Assembly (NCBI GenBank): GCA_013397865.1
Contig: VZTI01005062.1
Span: 124,001 to 188,000 of the forward strand
Length of the DNA stretch: 64,000 bases
Source: Struthidea cinerea
Lineage: Eukaryota > Chordata > Aves > Passeriformes > Corcoracidae
Direction of reading: 5' to 3'
The notes below the pieces were generated by a model, which made no database searches, was not told where the DNA came from, and saw nothing but the letters and a program-made list of their open reading frames with translations. Positions 1 through 11,876 of the stretch are shown one piece after another. Positions within the stretch are counted from its first letter, which is position 1; every line of letters starts with the position of its first letter. The translations under genes were made by a program, and so were the position numbers.

Positions 1-350
1 TGTAGGTCAAGCCACACAGTAGGAGCAGCAACAGGCTCTCAGACGTGCACAGACTGCTGGTTTTTGTCCTGAGCTAACTGGTGAAGGCACAGGGAGTGAG
101 AACCAAGAGCAGGGACATTTCAATGCAGCCCTGGCCCTTGTTGCCCTGAGGATGTGGCCCCACTTGTGTCCTTCACCAAGCATAAGTGGTGGGCTTTGGG
201 TAATGGGACAGCTGGCTGTCCTGCACTGGGGAGGCACAACCTGCCTGGGCTGGTTCCAGCTGCTCCTGAGGGGATGGGAGCAACCATTGCCAGCCAAATA
301 CTTCACTCAGTTGGAGGAGTGTATGGTGCCTTGCATGAGATTGTTTTAAA
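1..350. other. GC-enriched non-coding segment, unclassified
   Basis: This stretch is visibly richer in G and C than the following kilobases, and short frames stay open on both strands by composition alone. The open frames show no domain, signal peptide or splice-bounded exon that I recognise. It could be the end of a repeat or LTR that begins outside the window, but I find no LTR boundary, poly(A) signal or CR1 tail. Recorded as unexplained. Confidence 0.3.
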
Positions 351-1834
351 ATAGCGTGGTCATGCCTGTGTGAGGGCCATTGGGAGAGTCCCGTGCTGGT
401 GATGAAATTATGTCAGTCATTATGCACTGAGCCCAGCCTCCAGCTTCACATGTTGCCTCACCAAAGGGATTGAAGGGGTCTGAGTTTAATGTACCCTGAA
501 AACAGGAGAAGCAGAAAGTGGGAAGGAAGGAGAAGAGGTGTTTCCCGAAGTGTTTCTTTATCTGTTCACTCTGTTGCTTCAATACCAGAATCAGTAAGTA
601 GATGTTTGTTAATTGACACTAAATTAGTAGTCAAAAGTGCCTACGACACATCCATGTTGTGTGATTACAAGGCAGAATTCAGTTGTGAACTCTGTGGACA
701 AATATTGGAGAACAATGGAGTGGAAAATCTGAGAGTGTATCCCAGACAATGAGTCAAAGATTCTGGCGTTTCTTGTCTGAATAGACAATCAGTCTGTGGG
801 AACACACTGCCACCCAGCTGTAAGGGACAGGGTGCCCTTATGCCAGTACCCCACAGCAGCAGTGAGTTTAAGGTGCTCATCCAACAAAGGCTTACTCATG
901 TATTTCGTTTTCACACAGTAGGTAAATTCTGTCTGCACTATAATCAATGGGAGCTTTGCCAGTGTCTTAACTAGGGCTGGGTTTTCACCTTGAAGTCAGC
1001 GGTATTACTTTCAAGGTATAAAGGGAATTATGTGAGTAAACCTAGGAAGAACTAGAACCAAATTTATTCATGGTGCCTTACATTACTTTATGGATTGATC
1101 TTGGGGTTGCTAGATTTTAGTTACTGTCAAGCTTGTTTTATCACATCGGTTTGTAAGTTCACAGAATAAAGCTGAGACTAAAGGTGAATTAGCAAACTTT
1201 CTTTATTCAACTGCAAGATTTTAAATTCCCTATAAAATTGCAGTAACACAAAATTCTGTTCTCAGAATTTACTTACAAAATGGGCAGGTGAAAAACAGAT
1301 TCTGGGTTTCAGCACATGAGAGATAGCTTTCTCATATTTAAACATAACATCTATAAATAATTCACATTTTGGAAATGGGTAATGCCACTCATTAACTGTT
1401 TTATCCATTTCAGAAGGGAAACTAGTTTGCTAGATTTGTGTTCTCTTTTAGTTCATGTAGGAGATAAAATGTAATTTCTAGGTCAGATTATAAAGGTTTC
1501 CTCTGAAGGGGAAAAAGAAAACGTGGGTCATGAATGGTGTTGTTTGTATACCAAAATCTGGTCTAGTAATTCTCTATGACATTGTGAAACCAAAATGCAC
1601 CCAGTACCTTTAAAAATGAGTGTAAATCAAAAAAGTCTGGATTGACCACATTTAAATGGAAGTAACAGCTGTTGAATCCCGATTATGAACTTTTTCAGAT
1701 AATTCTGATTATAAAATATCTCATTGGTGCTAAGTTAATGTTTTCTGTTTGGTTTTTATTACCACCAGATCCAGATGTGCTAGTTGTGCTAGGAGCAAGA
1801 AATTGTCCTTCCCTATGATCTTCAGCAGCAATAA
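351..1834. other. AT-rich stretch without a gene
   Basis: Ordinary AT-rich, CpG-poor sequence. Short frames such as 489-752 show no family signature. The only structure I notice is a possible ancient repeat tail near 935-995, listed separately. Confidence 0.5.
935..995 (+). repeat. Possible ancient L3/CR1-like LINE tail
   Basis: The words 'caatgggagctttgcc' and, a little further on, 'gggttttcacc' resemble the amniote-wide old LINE 3' tails (L3/CR1-L3 type). Those tails carry a core like AATGGGAGTTTTGCC followed by a TTTCACC-type word. The similarity is short and diverged and was judged from memory. Chance cannot be excluded without a repeat-library alignment. Confidence 0.3.
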
Positions 1835-2079
1835 TGATGCCTTAGGTTTTAGCTTTCATATTTTTCAAAGCCTGTACTGCCTTGTGTGTAACTCTGAAGT
1901 TTCTTGTAGCTTGTTAATTTCTGCTCTCTCATGCTGGTTAGACATAACAAAGCCTCTCCAGGACTGCTCTCCAAGGACACTCAGACCGTCCTAGGCCCAA
2001 AATGTGTAAACCACCCTCTTAAGAGGGGGTGAGCTTGGGGAAACTACGTCATTAACCGAAGCTTTAATTGGAGAATTAA

Positions 2080-2094
2080 CCTTGATATGCAAAT
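2080..2094 (+). promoter_or_regulatory. Octamer within an OCT-SOX-like composite site in LTR U3
   Basis: The bases ccttgatatgcaaat match the vertebrate OCT4-SOX2 composite site CTTTGTTATGCAAAT at 13 of 15 positions. The octamer ATGCAAAT (2087-2094) is perfect and lies 10 bp upstream of the TATA box, where octamers act in POU-factor-driven promoters. A CRE-like word (tacgtca, 2046-2052) lies about 30 bp further upstream. Binding is inferred from the motif only. Confidence 0.5.
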
Positions 2095-2104
2095 GAACCA
2101 AACC

Positions 2105-2110
2105 TATAAA
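2105..2110 (+). promoter_or_regulatory. TATA box of the LTR promoter
   Basis: TATAAA in the context CCTATAAAAGTG. It sits 97 bp upstream of the poly(A) signal at 2202-2207, normal spacing for a retroviral U3-R junction, so transcription would start near 2135. Confidence 0.65.
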
Positions 2111-2201
2111 AGTGTGAAGAACTCGTGACCTGTAGTCCATGTTGGAGTCCATCTTGGCAGTAGCCTCTGGCTCCCCAGGGTGTACCTTTGAAGGCTCTTC
2201 A

Positions 2202-2207
2202 AATAAA
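2202..2207 (+). terminator. LTR poly(A) signal AATAAA
   Basis: AATAAA followed after about 20 bases by T-rich sequence (tattcccttattcttgt), the usual arrangement at the R/U5 border. With the TATA box it fixes the orientation of the solo LTR. Confidence 0.6.
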
Positions 2208-2270
2208 TACCTACCTTTATTCCCTTATTCTTGTCTAGTCTCTGTTTTTAGGTGGCCTCTTCAGGCATCA

Positions 2271-5200
2271 GTAACCTCTGCTGTTATTCACCTCTTCCCT
2301 CCCATTCTGCTCTACTTCAGCTTCCTGTGCTGTGCCTCCCTTCTTCCCCAGACACCCTGTGCAGCCGTCTTTCAGCCTCCATTCTGCGCAGAAGATTTTA
2401 CCTCACTATGGGAAGGTATAAATGTTGGGAAGAAAAGTGAAGTTCAAAAAACCGGTGACTTTCTGCGGTTGCATTATTAAAATTAGCAGTGTCTTTCATA
2501 TTCAAGAGAACCTGATCACCAGCAGTGATCATATGAAGCATATTCCAAGAGGAGAGGGTAAACTGATGGAAGCCGCAAGCTTGGGTGTCAAAGTCAATTT
2601 ATCTTTTAGAATTTTAGGCCACACAGCAAAGTGGATTAAGGAACTAGGCCATCAACAAACACTCTGGCAAACCCACAATCTGTCAGCAGTTTCTCTGCCT
2701 CAGCTGAGCTGAAAAGAAAGGAATTGATGGTAAATCAATAGTGCTCAATCGTCGTATGCAATACTGCATAATGGCAACACTGAACAGCCAAGCTGTTAAT
2801 GACAGTTCTCTGCTTTGAGGAAAGCACAGAGTAGATGTAACTTCCTGGAAATAGATTCTAACTGTCCATGTGTTTGGCCATTAAATTGTTCCTTCCCTGC
2901 TGATTTCCCAATATACATGAGAAGGGGATTGCCCACTTGTGTCATATTGAATCACAAATATAGGTGTGACTATCTAAAGGATCCCCAGTTCATTTCAAGG
3001 TACTAAGGTACTACTAATATTTCTCTCAGAAGAAAACGTAAACCAATATAGTATTCATGCATCTACGGAGATCATTGTGAGAGGATATACTGAAATGGTG
3101 TATAATTTTCTTTATCAGTTTAGACAGTCTACAGAAGAACAGATGATAGCAACGCATTGTTCATGTGACCATATGTCTGTGATGCAATGTCATCCTCGAG
3201 GTAGAAAGCAGGGCTGGAGTTCCACTTTGTGCTCCATCTATAGCTGCCAAATATTAAATGTTTGTTTGCTAAGCTGCAGAGCTTAAAGTACATGTTTCTG
3301 TGTCTCATGACTGATATTTATATAGATATGAGATTTTATTGGCCTAGAGCATCATGATATCTGAAGGAATTTATTGTGGTTTCTCTGTGAGATATAAAAG
3401 CAATGAATTCATGCTTGGTTACACCTTTATATGCAAGTTTTAATATATACATCAGATAGGAATTGTTGATGTACAGCTTCCCATTTCTCACATCTTTTCT
3501 CTGTTACAGCACTGGTTTTTTCCTCCATTCTTCTTATGAATATATGCTTGCTTTGTCATCTTGCCTCCTATCTTGAAAAAGGATTAATATTGATGTGTCG
3601 TATACCTAAATGAACTTTTGCACAACATGCCGCAATCAGTCATTTATAGCTGCTAATTTCACTTTTTTTTTTCAGAAAACATTTGTTGTTATATTTCTAA
3701 TTAAAGTAGTGCCTTTTTTCAATTTATTCTTGGACTGTGATAAGCACAGAAGAGGAAACTCTAATGAATTTTGGTTTTCTGACTTATCTATTGTATATTG
3801 AGCACAGACATACACACATACATACACACACACATCCACCCCAGCTTTAACAGTGCTGCCATGACCATATTTTTCTCTCTGATAAACAGGAAAAATCACA
3901 GGTGTTATGTGGTAAACAGCAGATTATCATAATTTTAGGTTGTTATTCAGTGTATTAAGTGTTTTAAAACAACAATACCTTGGTATATCTTTTTCTATTC
4001 TTGGCCATGCTGCCTTAAGTGAGGTGCTCTCCAGTGTGATGTCCTTTTATCATTGATGTGAACTGAGACTAGGAGTTTCATTCTTGTTTAGCCCTTCCAT
4101 ATGTACAATTTTCAAAGGAGTTTTCTGGAAGTCTGAGCAGAATTACCTTCTCTAAGAAGAAAAGCATGACAGCATCTTTGTAGGCAAGATGGAGATAAGA
4201 GATGATTATGTATTTACTGATAACTAAAAAAACAAAATTGTGTGAAATAAAACACCATCATACACAATTCTGCCCTTGGGAAAAAGAATCAGAGGAGGAA
4301 GGCACTATAAATGCTAATCATATTATTGAATGCACTATTCAAAGTTGTTCAAGTACTACAGCAAGGACAGTTAATTTGAGAATAAAACAGGAAGAAAAAT
4401 ATGCACATTTAAATATAGTCATTCTTCTACTTTGGATACTTAAATGAGCTAAATCTAATATCTATTTTGTGTATTATGTATTTTTATGCATTATGTGTTA
4501 AATCACTCCTCAATTCTTGAATATACTCAACCTTTCTTTTGAGCCACCTAATTGCCATATACTGTATTGTGTATGCAATGATGTACCATACAAGTGTGTT
4601 TCTTAAGCAAACAAAAAACCCCAAATCTAGGCAATATCTTCTGCTTGGCATCTGTTCTGATGGTTCAAAAAAGAAATTTTCCCCTAAACATCACTGTGCT
4701 ATTTTCACTTTGGAAGTACGCTAAAGTTAAAATTTTCACTGCCAGACAGACATACTGTTTTCAAAGTTCTTAGTCTAAAACTGTTCTTTGAAGAAGCCAA
4801 CACTGCAGGCAAACTTTAACTTACTTTTCAGCATGTAAAATCCAGGTGTGTCCTGTCTTCATGCAAAGAAAACAAAAGGAAGTTGTGTGAAATATGCTGT
4901 ATGGTAGCCACATGGAGCAAGATTAAGAATATTTCTGTGTTGACCTTTCAGATGTTTGAGACTTCTTTCTTTATTCAATATTCTAATTCTATATTCTCTA
5001 ATATTCTTTTATAGCAATGTATTGATTCAGTTTTCCCTAATTGTGGCAGATTTGACCACTGGTGTCTTGAGATTTATTCACCAGTTTTCTTTCACTCTAC
5101 ATACCTCTAAGAAATGTATTGCTGTCATTTTGTGGTGAGGACATTGCTGAGTCAGAATGGCAATAAATTGTGAATAATGTCTCTGCAAATGGGTTATTCT

Positions 5201-6644
5201 AGCCCATCTCACCAGTACTTACATGCTTGAGTGACTGCAGCCAAATGCTTTTCCTTAGTCTTTATGAAATCCCCATTCCCACCTCTTATATAATCCTAGC
5301 CCAAGCTACCCCTAATTCTCAAGTCTGAGTACTTTCCTTGAAGGGATGATACAAGAACAGCAATGATTCACTTTCAAATGTGCCCACGCAACAGCAGGAG
5401 CTTGCCAAGATAGAGAAGGAAACGTCCAAGGTCAGTGACAGTGCAATGGAGAAACTTTGTGAAACAGGTGTAAACACCTAGTTCTAAAAGAGATTAGCAA
5501 TCAGCTAAACTGGAGATACTGATTTCTCACAGAATATATTCCCTTCTTGATGAAGTGTTTTATTTTAGAAGTTCTTTAAAGTGCAAGGCGTTTCCAGTCC
5601 TTCATTCAGATATGCAGCAAAGAGTACAAAAGTTCCAAGAAAATTAAAATTTCTCATATTTGGGTTTCCATCCTAGCCTTTAATTACCTCTACATTTTTT
5701 AGCTCTACAGAGAAAATGCCCCTTCTGGCAGCAGTACGTTAACTATAGAAGTAGAATGCATTTTATCTGTTTCTCCTATCCCTGTGCTTTGAGTTCTCTT
5801 ATTCCGTGGCCCAGCTTCACTGGGAAACACCTATGATACCATTGTCCAAACTCTTCTGCTACTTACAATTTTTTGGAAATGGTGCATGGGGCCTTGAAGT
5901 ACTCTGGGACAAAGAATCAAATCAAGATATCCAATTTTTTGTGATGGAAACTGAGATTAAATTGATGTGCCACAATTCTTCCCATTTTCTCTTAAAGAGA
6001 AAACAGTTTGTGAAGAGGAGATGATGATTTGAGTCATGAATTTAGAAGAAATCTTAACACCTAGACAGGAATAGAAACAGGGATAGACCTCTTGTGCTTA
6101 ATATTTGGTGCCACCTGTGCTTCCCATGTTGCTTCCTATTTCTCCTAAATGTTTTACATTTTCTCAGCAGCTTTTGTATAGTACTTGCCATTTTCTATGG
6201 ATTGCATAAACATTTGGGCATGTCAATTGATCAAACAAAATCATTCTGCTTGAGTCAGATAGCAGTGTTTCAATAACTTTAATGCATAATACATATATAT
6301 GTTGAAAATGTGCATTAAAACCATTTAAAAAAGTATTAACAGACTTTTGTCCCTCCTAAGTGATGATGATAACAGTAACTATTCTAAGAGGTCTAAAATG
6401 CTATTGGGAATGATATGGAAACTCCATAGTTGCTAAGATTATTAGTAACTCAAGCGCTAAGTGGAACTGCTGTGTATTATACGACTCTCAATTTATGAGG
6501 AGCAGGGCTAAGAACGCAAAGTATCCACAGAAAGTGCAAATTTTGGTGTGGGAAACAGAGAGCTGGGCAATCACCAGCTGTGTGAGGTTTTAACAAAGAC
6601 ATGTCTCACTACACTCTACCACTTTCGCACAAGAGAAAGAAGAA
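2271..6644. other. AT-rich stretch without a gene
   Basis: About 4.4 kb with no recognisable coding exon, RNA gene or recent mobile element. Frames of 60-96 codons (for example 2422-2712 and 4202-4447) have no domain or splice context I trust. A small CA/TACA microsatellite at 3809-3836 is listed separately. Confidence 0.5.
3809..3836. repeat. Short (CA)n/(CATA)n microsatellite
   Basis: Alternating ACACACATACATACACACACAC-type sequence read directly. Impure and short. Confidence 0.7.
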
Positions 6645-6953
6645 AAGCAGGAACCGATCTCTTCTCTGTGGTAACCAGTGACGGGATCTGATGAGACAGC
6701 ATGACGCCGTGTCAGGGGAGGTTTAGGTTAGGTATTTGGCAAAGGTTGTTTCACCCAGAGGTGGTTGGGCACTGGAACAGGCTCTCCGGGTGAGTGGTCA
6801 CAGCACCAAGCCTGACAGAGTTCAAGAAGTGTTTGGACAATGCTCTCAGGTGCATGGTGGGATTCTTGGGGTTGTTTTGTTCAGCGCCAGGAGTTGGATT
6901 CTGATGATCCTTGTATACACCTTCCAAGTCAGGGCATTCTATGATTCTGTGAT
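6645..6953 (+). mobile_element. CR1 LINE fragment, 3' end, plus strand
   Basis: A 5'-truncated CR1 non-LTR retrotransposon. It covers the C-terminal part of ORF2 and the short 3' UTR. Recognisable CR1 blocks are the 'gatctcttctctgtggtaac' start, 'ttcacccagaggtgg', 'cactggaacaggctc' and the tail attctatgattctgtgat at 6936-6953, two copies of the CR1 terminal repeat. A degenerate frame at 6736-6993 runs through it, but the element is too short and diverged to be active. 5' truncation is the rule for CR1 and needs no special explanation. It resembles the 37856-38322 copy in its 3' portion. Confidence 0.93.
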
Positions 6954-9900
6954 TTGTAATCAGGTAGTAAGTAAGCTGAAATATTATTTATAAGATATGA
7001 AGCATACCTATTGTATATTATTACAACTCTTACAGTTTAAACATTTGTTAAAGATATCCTAGTAAAAAATATAACCTAGCCTCAGACACTCACTGCAGTG
7101 GCCAGGAATCAGCTGTGTCTCTGGAAATAAGCAGTCTTTACAACTCAGTTTACTGCCTTGTGTGATAGGGTTTCTGCTCTTAAATTCCATGCAGTAAGAG
7201 AATAAAGTGCCATTGCTTGGTGTGGATGCTTTATATGTAAGTACAAACCAGTACTTACTTTGGAATAAAGCCAGGTATGTAAACTTTTATGACAATAGTA
7301 ATATACAAAATGGCAATTGATACAAATACTGCTCTTTTCTGTTGTCAACAGCCATATAATTGCTTCCAATTCTTACAAGAATAAATGGAATAGGATCCTA
7401 AATAGCTGTGGATAATAATAGACATTGCATGTAACTGGTATTTCAAACTATGGATATCAAGATAGAATTCTATCTCTGGGGATCACAACCTGGAAATAGT
7501 GCACAATGCAGCTCCCCTGTTGCCTTAGTTTTACTTTGTTTATTGTAAAAAGAATATCAGTAAATGAGAAGCAAACTGAAACCCAAAAGGTTACAGATAC
7601 CAGCACTTGAAGCAGAGCTCCTTGAACTCTGTTACAATTTCACAAAATGTGAAAAATACTCTAGAGAAATAACTAACAAATCAGTGAGAAGTGGCATGGC
7701 TTTTATGTGATACACCAAGGTAAAGTAAAACTTAGATCTGGAAACTTGTAAAAGCAAGAACAATGTACCATGGTGTCTTGGGGTGACTTTGTGATGTTGT
7801 ATCCCCTATCCTTGGCTCTATGCCAATAGATGGCTCTATGTCCAACACATGGACAGGTTTTAAGGGTGTATAGAGAAGACATCAGCATATTTTATCAGGT
7901 TGATAAATTTTAGGAATAATCATATGAATAAAGTAAATTTTTTTGTACAACTCATGAGAAGTCATAGATTATTGTGCAAAGTGGATAGGAACTGTTGTAG
8001 CCCTTGAATAACCAGTGTCACTTCACCTGGACTAAATATTCACTTTGTAATAAAACCTTCAAGTTTTTTTTAAATAAACTTCCAATTTTAAATACCACTC
8101 AATCAACACAACAGTTAATTATGCAATAAAATCCCTCATTTACTTTAAAGAAATGCACAATTTGACCCATAAAGCCCTTGTGCTGACACCTGGTGCTCTC
8201 AATGGTTCTGCTGCATGCATTTTTAGTAGGCTTTTGTACTACTTTTTTCGCAGTAATTATGGCATTTTAAACGTATTTTGATGTTGTAGATATTTGTGCA
8301 GGTTTTTTTTATGTATTTGTTGGGTGAGTGAAAGTAGCTTAATGGATAATAAGTAAATAGAGTATTGCACATTACAGTTCATTAGTTGTTGTGCTCTCTA
8401 ACTATGGAAGGAGATTGCTTCAATTCTGATATGAAAAAAAAGGCTGCAGGAAGAGGAGGGGAATTCTGGCATTAATTTCAATGAGAATAAAGTGGGTTTA
8501 AAGACTTCTGGTAGGAGAAGGCAGAACATTATGGGGACTACTGCAGCAAGCAAAGTGTATGTAGCCACCCAGGAATTTACTGGCATAGAAGTGGTCTGTT
8601 CTGTGGCTGTTGGTCTGGTGGCAATTCTGGGCTTAATTTAGCAGTGTGGATACAGCCTCTGACACTCAGACTTGCAGATAGGGAATTTCCCTGATCCACA
8701 GATCATTCAGAGCTAATTCAAGGGTGCTAAACAGCCTGTTGTTGTTAACAGACAGTTTTATGGGTTTCTCTGGTGCCTTAGTACAGCTGGAAAACTTTCT
8801 ATTAAGATAAAACCCTTCATGTGAGCATCCTGAGTCATTACAATATTCCTCTTCCTTCCACTTCTGCTTTAAAAAAGTAATGCTGCTGATGGCAAAGCCC
8901 AAAAACCTTACTCAGCACACCTTTACTTACAGCTTACCTGCGCTGAAGAGGTTTGAGGACAGTAATATGCAGTAAGTGCTGGCAAGGGTGCAGCAGGCTA
9001 AACAGCACTTTATTTAACTAAAGAACTAAGCTTGAAATCAATTAAAACTCAATTGTATGCAGCAACTAGGAAAAAAATAGATTTTGTTCGTCCCTATACT
9101 CCCACTTCTTTTGCACATTAAATTCTTTACTGATTTACAGTCAGCTCTAAACTTATTCTTTCTTGATCAATGTGGTCCAAATATAGGCTCAGATAAATAC
9201 CAAACTACAAAAAAGGAAAAAAAATAGGAAGAGTGGCAAATGATCAAATGATTTGCTTGATTGAATGGTAACTATTTTCTGACCATAAGCAGAAGGATCA
9301 TGGTCAGAAGCAGGTACACTCAGAAAAGGAATTATTCGAATAGACTTTGATTTGCTTTGCCCATGACCAGTAACATTTATAGAAACAATCCTGTCCGGGC
9401 AGAAAAATAGATACAATGACCCAATAGGTCTTTTCCATCTCTTACTCCTATTGTTCTGCTATTACATAAAATACATTAAAAATAAATTTGCATAACATAC
9501 TGGAACAGCTCCAAACAAGCCATTTCAATCTCTGAAGAACAAAATAAATAGGTAATTTAAATACAGCCTAAAAATATATTTACTGATACGTCTGCATTCA
9601 TTCTTCCATTGGAGATTACAAAATGAATCTTTATCAAAGAACTCTGCCTAAATAGTGTCAAATCTCCAACTGAAGTCAGAAGAAAGACTGAGGCTTTGTC
9701 CTTAGAGCATATTGCCTTATTTTTAAGACTCATAAGGGCAAGTTTTGAAAGTAGGACTAGTCTTAAATTGTTGATGAATTTCAACAGAAATCTCTTTGGT
9801 CATAATACCATGCTCAGCTTTGAAAAATGCAAATATTCATTACTTTAAACTAGAGTCAGATGCAAGTATTCTGTTGAACAAAAATCAAACACAATTCGCA

Positions 9901-10489
9901 TTAACTTTTCAAAAACAAGTTAATCAAATCCCTGCTTGAAACCATTGCTTGATGAACTGAAAGACTATTCATGTACCCTGGTTATTTCCATTAGAAGTGG
10001 GACTAACCTGTCACAAAGAGACAATGAAGGAGGACAACTTCTACAAAGCTTGTCAATGTACTTGCAGTACCAAATTTAATGTGCAAAAGACTCCAGACTG
10101 GTTGCAGCCATCCCTCTTCAGGGTCCTTTTGGGCATATGCAAAGCCATGTGCAAGATATACATAATTTAAAAATACTAAACAGCTACTGGTTTATACAAC
10201 ACATCACGTAGCTACAGGAACAAGCTGCTAGACACTAAATGTTCACCACCCCTGTAGTAAATGTAATGAATATTTCCTCAATTTTTCAGTGATCAGGTGG
10301 AGAAGAGTGAGCCTTCTTTGCTCCTTGAATCAGGTTGAGCCTTGACATTGCTGGGCTGCTCTCCGCCTAATCCCTATTTTTTCCTTTAATGCTTTGGTAA
10401 CTTTTCCTGATAGCATATTTACTGCTGAATGCTCGAGCTGCTCACAACCCTCTGCTTGTCAAGCTTACCTGTCTTTGGTTTTACCTTCC
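6954..10489. other. AT-rich stretch without a gene
   Basis: About 3.5 kb of ordinary sequence. Several minus-strand frames of 60-78 codons (7145-7369, 8666-8902, 9189-9416, 9557-9784) lack any domain and fit chance expectation at this base composition. No LTR, CR1 tail or microsatellite was noticed. Confidence 0.5.
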
Positions 10490-11069
10490 TGTCATGGTTT
10501 AACCCCAGCCAGAAACCAAGTCACACCTGCTTGCTCACTCCCCCACCAGTGGGAGTGGGGAGAAAATGAGCAGAGTAAGTGGGAAAACTCACAGGTTGAG
10601 ATAAAGACAAATTGATAAGTAAAGGAAAAAGCTGGACGTGCAAGCAAGCGAAACAAAGAATTAACTCACTGCTTATTAGACAGGGGTTCAGTCTACCCCA
10701 GGAAAGCAGGACTCCATCACACTTAGTGGTTATTTGGGAAGACAAATGCCATACCTCCAAACATCCTTCTTCCTCCTTCTTCCCTACGCTCTATATACTG
10801 AGCAGGATGCCATATGATCTGGAATATCCCTTTGGTCAGTTGGGATCAGCTATCCTGGCTGTGTCTCCTCCCACCTTCCTATGCACACCCAGGCCCCTCA
10901 CCAGCATGGCAGTACAGAAATCAGAAAAGGCCTTGGCTCTGTGCAAGTACCGCTCAGCAATAACCAAAATATCTCTGTATTATCAACAGTTTTCAGCACA
11001 AATCCAAAACACAGCCCCATACTAGTCACTGCGAAGAGAATTAACTCTACCCCAGCCAAAACTAGCTCA
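10490..11069 (-). mobile_element. Solo LTR of a neoavian endogenous retrovirus
   Basis: A 580-bp element bounded on the plus strand by tgtcatggtttaac... and ...ccaaaactagctca, i.e. TG...CA ends. I recognise the sequence as a common LTR of non-galliform birds from its ends and blocks such as 'ggaatatccctttggtcag' and 'aaaggccttggctctgtg'. Orientation is called minus because a TATA-like box (ctatatac, 10791-10798, read in reverse as GTATATAG) lies where the known family has its promoter; the canonical poly(A) signal appears lost. The flanks cttcc (5') and cttct (3') may be a 5-bp target duplication with one mismatch. No internal retroviral sequence is attached. A 137-codon plus frame (10612-11025) is antisense to the LTR and is not a gene. 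Confidence 0.85.
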
Positions 11070-11788
11070 CTTCTTTAGCTTGTGTGGATCTAACGTGCTT
11101 TCTCGCAGTTCTTTGCTACAATTTAGCTATTTTACTAGAAGTCTGAGTCAAGAACTTGCAGCTGTGCTGTATCCCAGCTAGAACTTGGATCCACACTGAC
11201 GGTAGACCTTGTTCAGGCATGTCTCTGCCTTGATTTTGCAGAAGTCTTAGGAACATGATACAGAGGTACCCAAGCTGGTCAAGCAGGAAATCAGCACAGG
11301 TATAACAGGATTCACTGACTCATTGTTCTTCATACCTTAGGAAAATCACAGCTATTCTGCCATAAATTACATCTGAGCTATTAAACCTTGTCAGGTCCAA
11401 TTTGACTCTACCATGCAGTCAATTCATATGTTTCTGAATCTCTAACACTGTTAATCCACAGCCTGGCTAATTGAAAGGGGCATATTTGATAGTATTATGA
11501 TCATGAAAGCCCTAGTATTTTATGTGATAATTCTCGAAGAAAGGACATTAATCTTTGCTACTTAATATTTAATATGTGGAAAGGATAGAAGTCAACAACT
11601 GGGGGCCAATCTACAGCCTATCTCTTAGAAATGTACCATGGCTCTGATAAATTACCTCAAATCATGAAGAAATACCCTTCACTTATTAAGCTCTAATAAT
11701 TTTTGATTCTTCGCAATGCTAAGGAGATATTGTCAATTGGAATATTCATTTCTAATTTAAATGTTTCTAACTTTTTGTGCTGTGTATG

Positions 11789-11876
11789 ACATACCATTTC
11801 AAATCACATTTAATTATCATCTCCTACATAAAAGAAAGGAATGAAAGATTATGAAAACTGCACAGACAATCTATCT
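11789..11876 (+). repeat. Unclassified dispersed repeat, copy 1
   Basis: The segment starting acataccatttcaaatcaca recurs at 13602-13689 in the same orientation. The two copies keep the same order of words across about 88 bp, with scattered substitutions (for example 'aattatcatctcctacata' against 'aattattatctcctaaata') and almost no length change. I do not recognise the family. It could be a short interspersed repeat or a small local duplication. Confidence 0.7.

Larger units (their letters stand above)
1835..2270 (+). mobile_element. Solo LTR of an avian endogenous retrovirus (ERVL-like)
   Basis: The element begins TGATGCC and ends GGCATCA, a perfect 7-bp terminal inverted repeat with the TG...CA ends expected of an LTR, giving 436 bp. 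A TATA box lies at 2105-2110 (in CCTATAAAAG) and a poly(A) signal AATAAA at 2202-2207, so U3, R and U5 run in order on the plus strand. The part from the TATA box to the 3' end looks familiar as a bird LTR, probably ERVL-like, but the family name is inference. No internal retroviral sequence flanks either side, so it is a solo LTR left by recombination. The flanks (5' ...caataa, 3' gtaacc...) give no convincing target-site duplication, suggesting age. A 113-codon frame at 2139-2480 crosses the LTR end and is not a gene. Confidence 0.85.

Noticed and set aside
2139..2480. 113-codon frame
   Set aside because: Begins in the R region of the LTR and runs through its end into flank; no domain.
6094..6276. 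Hydrophobic frame resembling membrane segments
   Set aside because: T-rich DNA gives Leu/Phe/Ile runs in any frame; no acceptor or donor signals.
10612..11025. Plus-strand 137-codon frame
   Set aside because: Lies wholly inside the LTR and antisense to its likely transcription.
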